DNA of 64,000 nucleotides from the NCBI GenBank assembly GCA_021234155.1, contig JAJEKV010000008.1:6512945-6576944 (forward strand), given 5' to 3'. Origin of the DNA: Isoetes taiwanensis (Eukaryota; Streptophyta; Lycopodiopsida; Isoetales; Isoetaceae). The notes under the pieces are model-generated. The model was not told the DNA's origin. It saw nothing but the letters and a program-made list of their open reading frames with translations, and did no database searches. This document shows, in pieces, positions 12,201 to 22,539 of this stretch. Positions within the stretch are counted from its first letter, which is position 1; the number at the start of each line of letters is the position of its first letter. The position numbers were made by a program, and so were the translations under genes.

Positions 12201-12258
12201 TAGGAGTGACGAGTCTAGTAGGCTGCAAATCTGGTTGACTGTTCCTTGTTTCTACCAT
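9238..12258 (-). pseudogene. Broken gene: ParB-like motif plus N6/N4 DNA methyltransferase-like domain
   Basis: Minus-strand pieces read as one protein once introns and frameshifts are allowed for. The start at 12258 (MVETRNSQPD) follows a TTTCTTGCAG acceptor. A Lys/Glu-rich leader leads into a segment with MFLCWDGNHRTEAW (11529-11570), like the GxHR core of ParB/sulfiredoxin-fold domains. Introns are visible at 11121 (AAC|GTAAGT) and 11395-11405. A helical middle follows, then DNLVLVDLPTNEP (9917-9955) where the DPPY-type motif IV should be, and finally DYVVDLLTGTGSMVEA (9397-9441), a well-kept SAM-binding motif I. IV-before-I order matches group-beta N6/N4 methyltransferases of bacteria and phages. 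Frames break near 11950, 10665 (TGA), 10450-10510, 10318, 10140 and 9660. Fold assignment is inferred from motifs; activity is unlikely in this copy. Confidence 0.55.
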
Positions 12259-12471
12259 AACAGAGGCCACACTGCAAGAAAACACAATTCATTTGATTAG
12301 TGAGAAGGACAAAATTTCTGTTTAACATTCTGTGGAAGATGACAAAAGTTCTGTTTAATATTCTGTGTTCTGGAACAGAATAGGACAATATATTCTACAG
12401 CAGAATAAGACAATGTGTTCTTGAAGAAGACAAAAGACAAAACTAAAATCTGTTAAAATCTGATATATGGC

Positions 12472-13266
12472 AACATTGCCCGTGCCGTCCCCTAAGAATG
12501 AAACACATAAAAATAGATAGATAGATAGATAGTATTTTAACGTCACGCCACTAGGCAGCATCCAACTGGACATGTGACCACACACCACACTACATTGCTC
12601 GGTTGGGCCCTGCCCCCAACCACCTTACATTGCGGTAGGGATTTGACCCCAACAGCATCGAAAAGTGCGATTAAAAATGTCTCGAACTCGAGACCACATT
12701 GCTAAGGAACTAGTGTGTTACCACTAGACCAAACGCCCAGACGCAACGGTGCCGTCCCCTTGTAATGTCAGCATATCTGAAGTCAGCATATCCAAAAATG
12801 AACATTCAATATGTTCTAGATTCAATATGAATATTCAATATCCAAAAATGAATATTCAATATGTTCTGAATATGAACATTCAATATGCAACGGTGCCGTC
12901 CCCTTGTATTGGATGGCAGTACCGTCATTTGAAATGTGCAGATCTTGAATCAAATGTGCTGTCATTTCCATCCAATATGCCTGTCATCAAATGTGCTGTC
13001 ATTTCCATCCAATATGCCTGTCATTTCCATCGGATTTAAAATCAGATAAATTATTAGGCAACGGTGTCGTCCCCTTGCATTGGCTGGCAAAATGTTCTAG
13101 AAGAATGGCATCGGCTGGAAGAATGTTCTAGAAAAATCTGATAAAAAAAATGGCAACGGTGCCGTCCCCTTGGAATCAATCACATTCTATGTCTTCCGGA
13201 GAGATCTAAGGAGGAGGATTCTGATAGATTATGAGAGTTTCTAAGGGCAACGGCGTCGTCCCCTAT
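12472..13266 (+). repeat. Six copies of a 20-bp GC-rich motif (GCAACGGTGCCGTCCCCTTG)
   Basis: Copies at about 12475 (diverged), 12743, 12885, 13061, 13153 and 13248, spaced roughly 90-270 bp. Differences are mostly C/T (GGTGCC, GGTGTC, GGCGTC). GGCAACGGTGCC is a near palindrome. They sit directly upstream of the methyltransferase-like gene at 9238-12258; between them are AT-rich spacers with their own local duplications (TTCAATATG, TGTCATTTCCATCCAATATG). Confidence 0.85.
12511..12741 (-). mobile_element. tRNA-derived SINE
   Basis: Read on the minus strand from 12741: a tRNA-like head with box A (TTTGGTCTAGTGGTAACAC, 12715-12733) and box B (TCTCGAGTTCGAGAC, about 12680-12694) at tRNA-like spacing, then a body of about 150 bp, then a 3' end GTGACGTTAAAATA running into (CTAT)n (plus strand ATAGATAG at 12513-12532). 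The 3' end resembles that of the retroelement at 50650-50690. Pol III promoter boxes plus a simple-repeat tail define a SINE. Confidence 0.7.
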
Positions 13267-13399
13267 TAGCTTCAAATAAAAAACAAACATTCATAGTTAC
13301 AGTGCTTGAAACCGGAGCCGGATATTGGAGTATGATTTAAACCCTGGAGCATGATTTAAACCGGATATTGGAAGCCCGGTTCTAAGCTACCCCTTCTGG

Positions 13400-13790
13400 T
13401 CTGGCTTGGTATCAGAAAATCCGGCTTCGATGTTTCAGAAATGTAAATCCGGCTTCGATGTTTCAAAAAATCCGGCTTCGATGTTTCAGAAAAGGGTTTC
13501 ACGTTTTGGAAATGTAAATATGACATGAAATGTAAATATGTTTAAGATGTACAATATGTTTAAGGGTATACTTTAAGGGTACAACCACTTAATATACTTA
13601 AGATGTAAATATGTTTAAGGGTATACTTTAAGGGTACAACCACTTAATATACTTAAGATGTACACTAATTTAACATGTACACTACTTAATGGAAAATCTG
13701 ACCTCGATACGAAGAAGGATATATACACTACTTTAACATGTAAGATAGCAAATCTGACCTCGATACGAAGAAGGATATATATCATCGACA
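13400..13790. repeat. Stacked local tandem duplications
   Basis: Three copies of AAATCCGGCTTCGATGTTTC at 13417-13487, a 55-bp unit beginning ATATGTTTAAGGGTATAC repeated at 13554 and 13609, and two copies of ATCTGACCTCGATACGAAGA at about 13697 and 13750. No coding content. Confidence 0.85.
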
Positions 13791-14080
13791 ACAAGTAAGC
13801 GCCCAAAGCAAAAGCATAACAAAAGCTATTGATATATATACTGATTTTAATGGTCGTTGCTAAGTAGCCTTTTTATTTTTAAATAACAAAACGTGTAATC
13901 TATAATGTGATTTCCTTTAAATTATCCTAAACTATAGGATCATTATTATTTACGAAAACGTCCATATATTACGGCTCGATCTTCGTGAATGCTTTGTATT
14001 AAAAAAAAATAACGGTCCTTGAACTTGCTTTGTATCAACTTGCAGGAATTGTTTTCGTAGGAATTTGCATAAGTGAGAAA

Positions 14081-17020
14081 TGGATGTCGTGCTTAGCATG
14101 AATTCTCCATGCAAACTGCAATCTATGCAGTTACCATTTGATGTCAATGGTATTTGCCTTGTGAGTAACAATCTAGTTTCACAATGTTTTAGGTTTCAAC
14201 CTGGTAGTGTGATGTTGCAACAAGTGTCAGCGGAAAGTGACGATGATTCTTTGACATACGTTGTGAAGATGAATGTTGATGGAGTTTATGTGATTGATAG
14301 AGAATTTGGCTCACGTGTTATAGTGACTGGTATGCCTGAAATTATCAGTTCTCCAGCATGTTCCATATCTGTGGACTCTCCTAAATCTATAGATTACAAT
14401 AAGTGAGAGGTCAATGTTCGATTGCTTGATCACAAATGGTAGCAATAGTAAGCTGAAGAGTTGGGCACTAGAGGTCGGAAGATCTGTAAGGGTGAACCAT
14501 TTGCCAGAGTTTTATAATGATACTGTAGTTTACGAGCTCCCAAGTGAAAAAAAATGTTCGAAGCCCATGTCAGGAATGGAACAGAACATGGATCCTCATG
14601 TTTGGTCAGACCCTTCTCATACAGTTGTTCCAAGTTTTCCAGGCTGTGTGAAATTGGCCCATTGTTGTGGCCACTTACAATGCAAGAATATGAGTTGTGA
14701 ATGTTTATTGGGAACAGGGAAACCAAATGAGGTGCAATGGAGCGGGACCTTAAGGAACACACCATTTATAGGAGAACTATCTATGGTCAATGGTTCCCTT
14801 AATTGTATATTTTGTAGGGAACAACCAGAATGCATAAGCCAGTGCACATGCAAAATATATTACTGCTTTCCAGATAATACAAGTTTTACGAGGTTGGCCT
14901 TTCACATCGGAAGTCATGATCATCCTATCAGAGTTGCAGAGTCAAGAGAAAATATGTATATGGCCAAAGCACTTTTGAACACTAGGGGTGCAAATACACC
15001 ATCAACTATGAAGGGAGCCCGAGAAACACAACACGATCTTGCAATGGATTTTGTTGGTAATATAATTTTTGAAGACAAAATTTCGACTTTTCAAACACTG
15101 GACTCTGCCGGTATGGATAGATTTCTTCAAAAACTTGAACCATTGAATAATGAACAAAGGTATTGTATTAACTTTCACGAGATGTGTTCAATAATGGTCA
15201 GGAAATTTTAGGTGGAGAATGCTCATGTCAATTTCATTTTGAGCAGTGCTTGCAACGTCACACAAATAAATACATTTATGAAGCCTACCGTATCCAGCAT
15301 CTGGATTTATGTAGGAAATGGAGGAATGCAGAAACTATTGAAATTGCAGAAGATATTTATCATGAAATCATTGATTGGTGGCCTGGAAAAGCCGACGAGG
15401 TGGACATAAAATCGTCAGGTTCGTTGTTGTCTTGGTGGCATCAGAGGGTAAGCAGATGGGGAAATTATATGCTTACAGGAATGGACATAGCCAGTGCCAT
15501 ACATGTCCCTCACACTAACATGTCTGAATCCAAGCACCTTAAGTCGGCTAGCAGCTAGGGGATACAGAAAGACTATGAATTTATATGATGCATGCGTATT
15601 TGATATGACAGAAGCACTCTTGCAAAGTTCAAAATACAAAGCATGATTGGAGGGTAGACACTTGGGAACAGGGCCTACTGTTTCAAATCTGTTGGGAAGA
15701 TTGGAAAGAAGTATTCGCTCTGGAATAAGCCCTATGCAGGGAGTGAATATAATTAATGAAGAAGCGTCAAGGAGTGGAATGCCAGAATATAATCCTGGAT
15801 CTGGTGGTAATAACTGAACCATCTTGAGAAAGACATCCACAATTACTAATTCTGAAGCAGGAAGTCACGGTCCAGATAAGGTGACCCACACTATGTCACG
15901 TTCAAGAATTGATGACTCGGCAAGGGGTGGGTTTTTAATTCACATACTCAAAAAAGCATGTGGGCGACACATGTGCTGCACAGGTGCTGACTGCCCTTCA
16001 TTGCCCTTCAAACTGCCCTTCATTGCCCTTCCATAGCCCTTCATTTCCCTTCAAAAAATCATGAGTGTTTTCTATTATATAAAGGATATAATGAGCATAT
16101 TAGTGATGCAAATGATGATGACATAAATTATTTGGTGAAGGTGCTTATATGTGCTGTGATGGTCAAAAAACTGGGTAGGTCAATAAAAAAGTTACCCCAA
16201 GAAGGACAATAAATTTTGGCAGTCCACAAATTAGAGTCATAGAAGTAGATATTCATCAGGCTAGTTGGGCCTTGAGGAGGACACTTGCTGGAAGTGAAGT
16301 GAAATGTATGGGTTGTGTTTCAAAAACTGGTCGTAAATGCCAAACACGTATTAACAAGGGGAACAAATCCACGGTTGCCCCTTCTTTTTATGGGATCAGA
16401 AGACATCGTAATGGAGAGCAGGAATAAATCATGTGGTTTTGTTCAACTAATGTGCAACATACATGGTATCCGGATTACAGTATATTCAGTGCTCCTAGCA
16501 GGCCTAGTAGTTGGCCAGTGGCTACAGGAGTCAACATAAAGGATGAAGAATTGCAAGTATTGATGAGTAGCGGATTCGAGGTGGGAGGGCTATCATCCAC
16601 ATCTAATCAGTACTCCACTGACATTTCTTCTGATGCACCTTCTGCGAGTAGTTTCGTCAGAGTTAGAAATGGAAGGCGTGTCAATAAAAGAGCCAGACTG
16701 AGTAATGATGAAGATGTGAATCTAGAGCGAAGTTATGACATGGAAACGGAAGTAGTTGGAAACAGATTATCACATGTAGAAAGCATGTAATTTATGAGCT
16801 CAGAAGAGATACCAACATTTACAAGATTAAGATTAGTGCAACCCCTAGATGTAGTTGTCCAGAATTCATGAAACATGATTGCAAGGGTAGATTTCTCCTC
16901 TGCAAACACATGTGTTATGTCTACAACAAGGTGTTGGGACATAATCCAAAAGATAACAAGGGGGTGATTCAAGCAGTATTGACGGATGCTACACTAGCAA
17001 TGATTTTAGGTGCCAATTAA
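14081..17020 (+). pseudogene. Broken MULE-like transposase with SWIM zinc finger
   Basis: Segments at 14080-14406, 14414-15211, 15184-15558, 15545-15817, 16431-16790 and 16795-17020 follow one another on the + strand in shifting frames. The second has a Cys/His cluster (CVKLAHCCGHLQCKNMSCEC, then CIFCREQPECISQCTCKIYY) resembling the GCM/WRKY-like DNA-binding fingers of plant MULE transposases. The third contains WWHQRVSRW and HVPHTNMSESKH, comparable with the NxxEsxN stretch near the end of the MULE catalytic core. The last encodes CSCPEFMKHD through CKHMCYVY (16848-16921), a CxC...CxH SWIM finger. At least four frameshifts and an in-frame TGA after SSKYKA (15642) make it non-functional. The central DDE region is poorly preserved. 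Confidence 0.55.
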
Positions 17021-17250
17021 ATTATTCAAAAGTAATTGTTATTGTATATCTAGAAAAGTAGCAGGCAAGCTCAAATTTTTGGTGTAAAGTATTGAAGATA
17101 TTATATAGAAATGAAGATTCCTGCCAATTTTATATACTCAGTTATCTCCATATTAGAGTATGTATTAAGAGGAATACACGAATATTCCTTACAAAAAAAC
17201 ACGAAAACATAGTTTTTTTACGAGCATATCTGACTACCAGCGGGTGTAGT
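17021..17250. other. Intergenic, AT-rich
   Basis: Between the SWIM-finger stop and the pogo-type element. Contains AGGAATACACGAATATTCCT (17170-17189). No gene. Confidence 0.4.
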
Positions 17251-17621
17251 TATGAATGAGGTCCCCTCCCCAAACCTTGGAGTTGGCTGGGTTTCACGAG
17301 CCATCTAAGCCCTCCATATTCTTGCAAACCCAACATCCATGCCCCTTGCACGGCTAATAATTGCAGGGTCCACCCCAATTTCCACCATCTCCCTGATAAT
17401 CCTTGCCTTGTCTATTGCAACATCTTGGTCATGTTGGGGTCTGAATTGGCTGCAGCATAGTTCACCCATCCCTGTGTGTCCAGTCTTAATGAGTTGCCAT
17501 GACCAATGTCAGCATGTTGCTGTGGAGCTGGCAAGTCCCACCTCTTCAATGGGGAATTGAGTGTGCTGATTGGGTTTGCTACATGTCTAACTAGAGGTAT
17601 GCAACCCTCAATGCTTACATT

Positions 17622-20600
17622 CTACCCATGTCCAGCATCACCCGAGCAGATATGTGTGTCATCTAAACTGCACATGACTTGCACCTCATCAACATCCTGA
17701 TCCTCCAATGGTTGTGAGTTCAGGTCTACACCAGAGTATTTTTTAGTGGCCCCGGCGGGCCAGTTGGCCACACATTCATATTTTTTCAGAAATGGTTGGC
17801 TACGCCAGAGTAGGATACGTTCATGTCCTGACCGAAGGGTAGTGGCCAGTTCAAAACACGAATTTGTACATTTTACTCGTTTAGTAGCCAATTCGATATT
17901 TACTAAATTTGGCTAGGCGCAGGGTGTGGCCAATTCGATTTTTTGTACGTGGGAAAAAACTTATCGAGGTAGCCAATTAGAACCTAAGGTAAATTTTAAT
18001 GGGTAAGGGGGTGGCCATATTACATCTCGACCACATGTCCATCTAAGAATCGCCACTTATAGTCCTCTAGGATTAGGGTTTCATATATATTTTTCAATTT
18101 GACCGAAGCTAGCATCAAAACCGCCCCTTTCATACGGGTTTTAGTTTATTCTACCCCTGTCGAGCACCTGTGTTTTTCCCCTCTTCTTCGTATGCATTTG
18201 TTTCGTTATTCATGTGAATATAAATATAAATGGGATGTTAGTCTCTGAATATGAATGGGATGATAATTTTAATATTATAGTTTATTGTCATTTGCAGAGC
18301 ACTCCCGATTTGTATTCACGATTTGGTTGAGATGGAGATCCATTCCCATCTACAATCTAAGATTTAGCTTCATCAATTCAGGTTAGTTTTTACCCTATTC
18401 AGTTGTGCAAAATTATTCAGATGTGCAAAAGTAGTTGTTGATGCCAATCATCAAATTTATGCGAAGATGGAGGGGGCTTCACAAAAGAGAATAAATGAGT
18501 TCTTGGGACTGCTCATGCATCAAGGACAAAGCGGCAAGATCACTATATCATCGCCTACGTCCACTTTCATAGGCCAAATTGAGGGTCTTGATGAAGGCTA
18601 TGAATTTGCAGATGATAAGGACTATGATCCAAAGCAATTTGAACGTATTATTTGGGGAAGACGCCTAGGTGGTTGTGGCCAACATCGTGTTTTCACTACT
18701 AAAGCATGTTCCTATCTTAACCAACACAAATTTGCTCGTAGCCAATTTGTTAATGTAGCAAAATAAAAATATCATAGTTGCGCCAGTTCAGTTACGCCAT
18801 CTTAGCAAGAAGGTGCAAAATATCGACAGGCCAAACTACGCCAAGTTATTTATTCTACATGGCCAGTAGCCAGTTGTTTCTGGCCCTATAAAAATATAGG
18901 GCGCTTAAAAAATACCCTGGTCTACACAGGGACTAACAGGACCAGCAGGCTCAAGGTTTTGGTCAATACTTGGGCACGTCTGATTGCCTGTAATGGCTGC
19001 CCCAAGTGGGCTGAATGCCCTAAGTGGACTCACTCAACCCTTGCCTCATTCTCAGCATGTTCCTCACCTCCTCAATCAATACCCTTTGAAAACCAAAAAT
19101 AGATGCCACTCTAGATACCCCCCTTGGATACATAATCTCCCTAAGCCTTGCAGCACTTGCAGCTTCAGCTGCATCAGCTATCTTCCTCCTCTCTCTCTCC
19201 TCCCTGTTAGCCTGTGCCCTCTTGGCAGCCTTCTCCCTTTCAGCCTTCCTCCTTGCAGTCTCGAGCTTCCTTGCTGCCAGCTGCTTTAATTTCAATTTTT
19301 CGGCCTCTGCCCTTCTTGCCTGTTCTGCTCTCAATGCCTCGCAGAAACCATCACTCGATATGTGCACTCTTCCCCCCAGATCTGGGGCAAAGCCCCTCTT
19401 TCTTGCCCTCATGGCCTCTGATGGCCGCACACACGTTTGAGATGGTTCTTGCAGACCAGCCATAGACCCTACAACATCATGGACGTGCACCTGACACGAG
19501 CCTGAGAAGCCATCACTGCAGCAGCACCTTCATCACCAATTTCATGTGTATGTTCCACATGCACAGATTGTTCCACATGCTCACCAGCTTGAATGTGTGG
19601 CGCTTGGTCATTTTGCACATCAGTTGGGAGTTGTCCAGGTAAGGCCTCCCATAGCTGGTGCACTTCTGCCATGTCAAACCCTTCCATTGGTGCATCTGGA
19701 TGGTACTCTTTTCCAGCCTGCTCATGGCCTTCTGTAATGTCTTCAACATGCATCCTCCCAAACCTTGTACACTCTTGGCCTGGCTTAACCTTTTCCTGGT
19801 CAAAGGGCCAGATACCAGTGGACCTAAAACCTGCCTTGATGTTGTGGGGTGTTAGGCCACATGCAATTGATTGTGAAATCAATTCTGCTATCTCCTCCCT
19901 CTTTGGCTCTGTCCTCCCTTTGCCAACCATGTAGGCAGACCTAAGTCTCTTGAATGATGCCTTAAAAGGGGCAAAGCATGCCACATCTAGAGGTTAAAGC
20001 CTATGAGATGTGTGTGCAGGCAATAAGGCAAAGTGAATGCCTTTCTCTCTTGCTGCCAATATGACTTCTAGATCCACATGGCTGCCATGACCATCCAAAA
20101 TGATAAGGTGAGGCTGATCTGGGGATACACCACCTGGGACTCTTGCTGCAAAATGTGACAACCATGATTTAAACAATTCTGATGTCATCCAACCTGAAGT
20201 CTGGACAGCCTGAATGGCACCCTCTTCACATCTTGCAATGTTGCCCTGCCTCATTCGACTACCTTTAAAAATGTACATGTTGGGGATCCTATACCCCTCA
20301 GCATTAACACATACCGAAATCGTAACCCACTCCCTGTTGTTCATGACGACCTCACTCACCCTGTTCCCCCCTTCCTAGCTATGATTTTCAGCCCCTTCAC
20401 TTTCCCTGCCTGAATCCCAGTCTCATCAGCGTTCCATATCCGTGAGGCTGGGAAGGCAAACTCAGTATAAATCTGCTTGAGCCCGGTATAAAAGTTGTCG
20501 AGGTTCTCCTGGGTCATGGCACGGGCCCTGGCCACATCTAGGGTTTTTGCACTCCTGAGTGCAACTTCGGGGTGTCTTTGATTAAAAAGCTTCCACCACT

Positions 20601-20988
20601 TACTGCCTGGTACTCCAGATATTCCAAAAGACCCCCCTGCTCTAGCCATCTCTGCTGCCTTTTCCTTGACAACAGATAAGGTAACTCCCATTCCTTGCTC
20701 TGCCATGCTAAGGGCCCAATTAACTAGCTCCTCCTCTTGGAGAGTTGTCAATATTTGTGGATAGTTTGTTTGCTTGTGGGTTGTTCGACCATATAGCCAA
20801 TCTCGGATTGTGGATTCTGGTATACCAGACCTCCTTGATGCCTCTCTAATCGAAATGCCAAGTTCACTTACCTCTTCGAGGATGTCTAGGATTTGCTCCT
20901 CTGTCCATTGACCTCTCCTACTCGGCCTCCTTGGCATTGGACTGGTAGCAGCACTGCCTTGTGGTGCCCTCTTCTTTGTCCTGGGCAC
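17622..20988 (-). pseudogene. Broken pogo/Tigger-type transposase, interrupted by a hAT element
   Basis: Starts at 20988 (MPRTKKRAPQG). N-terminal helix-turn-helix of psq/CENP-B type (ILDILEEVSELGISIREASR, then GIPESTIRDWLYGRT), then a DDE_1 domain: WNADETGIQ (first D, about 20420), LIILDGHGSHVD (second D, about 20080) and PLDVACF (third D, about 19985). Breaks: a frameshift at a six-G run (20370-20375) splits the first third from MSEVVMNNREW; TAA at 19994-19996 replaces the usual Gln of HRLQPLDV; the frame shifts again at 19470-19490 before an Arg/Lys/Glu-rich coiled coil (19020-19490); and a hAT element (17732-18919) splits the tail. Joining the tail across the hAT insertion leaves an open frame ending DTHICSGDAGHG at 17622. 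Cut-and-paste transposase, now dead. Confidence 0.85.
17732..18919. mobile_element. Non-autonomous hAT element, 1188 bp, with 8-bp target duplication
   Basis: Ends CAGAGTATTTTTTA (17732) and, inverted, CAGGGTATTTTTTA (18919): typical hAT terminal repeats beginning CAG. It is flanked by GTCTACAC at 17724-17731 and 18920-18927, an exact 8-bp target duplication. Inner ends share GGCCAGTTGGCC- and CCAGTAGCCAGTTG-like subterminal motifs. It holds one ORF (18467-18766, 99 aa, starting MEGASQKRINEFLGLLMHQG) with no transposase motif. It interrupts the pogo-type transposase reading frame. Confidence 0.9.
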
Positions 20989-20998
20989 GCAGACCCTC

Positions 20999-22539
20999 TT
21001 AGATGATGCTAGTCTCCTGTACCTCTTTCAGCATCGGTATCTCTTCGTGCCCTCGAAACCATGGCTGTCTTCGTGCTCTTCGCAGCCTCCTCTCGAGAAC
21101 ATATGAACTATGAAAGGAGGGCAGGATTTTATGTCCATGGAAGCCATAGCAGGAGTCGGAGAGAATTGAATTCAGAAGAATGCAATCAAGTGCTACGTTT
21201 GGGCGCCAATTCAAATCACTCGCATTGAATTCGTCTTTCAAATCGGCATGCTCGGGGTATTTTCTCCAGCACGAATATGGTCATCCAGTGCCTGGGACCT
21301 GAACTCACGACAGAGGCAACGGCAGGCACGGTTGATGGACGCTGGTGTCTCGGTTGACGGAAACCTAGTCGATGACACCTGGCCACAATGCGGCGGTCCG
21401 TAGACTTGTGGACCCATAGCAGCATGGAGTTAAACCACGAAGGGACGGGGGGTTGACCCATGCTCCGAGGTGGGGTCACGGCAGAGGGCGACCATACCCT
21501 AGCGATATATAACAATCCACCCAATTTCTTTAGCGTTACCTCCCCTTCTGCCTTAACGTAATGGGAAGCAGCAGATGGTAAGAACAAGCCAATAGGCATA
21601 TGTTTAGTGTAAGTGCTCTCGTGCTCTCTCTTGTGTGTCCCACCCAGGCTGTTTCTCTGCTTCATCAGTTGTCTCGTTGTTTCACTTTTGAAGAGCGTGT
21701 AGAGGGACACAATACATAGCAAACCATTGTCTTAAGCTTTCACGGTATTAGCAATATATGAATGGGCAATCTTCCTGGTGCTATGAGGTTGATACGTTAA
21801 ACTTTGATACTTACTTTTTCCATGATGCTTGTCTGTTCCAACTTGCAATCGCACCTAGATTATCAATCACATCAACATGTATTTGGAGGTCAATACCTGT
21901 CGTTCAACAAGTGATGACAACCTACGCGTTTTGTTCAACAAGTGTTTGGTTATGAAATATTTTATGTCACGTTCGCCTTTTAATGAAGAGCTGAACATTT
22001 TGACACCAAACCTTGTTGAAACTCAACGCAGTAATGGTTTTATGCACGTAAAGAGGAACTCTAGAGTTAACATGCGACATCTTAAACTGTTAACTCTGAA
22101 CATCCAAAAGCAATACAATTGAATTTTAAGCTGGGTGTTGCAACATGATGTAAGATATTTGAAGTACATTCAGCATTGATCAGGTAGATTTCTCCGCATA
22201 TACACTGGTATTTACTGGCGGTGTCAAAGTTTTAGTTCCCAATCACAATAATTACAACGAAAGTGTAACCAAAGAAATCTCATATTACAAGAGAAGATAA
22301 CTGATAAAATAACGCCAAAGCTACTTATGAGTATAGCTCTTCGGAGTGGAGTGGATAGCAATGGCAAGATTCTGAAGTTCCTAAGTCAGTAGCCAAAACT
22401 GCATATAATGATTAAACATAAGGAGGTCAAAAACAACATTTTCATTAGAACCATCAAAGAAATATTGAAGAAACTAACTAGTTGAGTTACCTACATTTTT
22501 TAATCTATACCGCAATTCTCCTCCGAATGTTCCCTTTGG
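20999..22539. other. Intergenic, with one unidentified minus ORF (21216-21722)
   Basis: The 168-aa minus ORF at 21216-21722 is Arg/Ser/Pro-rich with no motif I recognise; composition around 21250-21500 is GC-rich compared with both sides. The rest, including about 400 bp beyond the glycosyltransferase stop codon, shows nothing definable. Confidence 0.35.

Noticed and set aside
12472-13266. CRISPR-like array
   Set aside because: Spacing is irregular (about 90-270 bp), spacers contain their own repeats, and the sequence is plant nuclear DNA.
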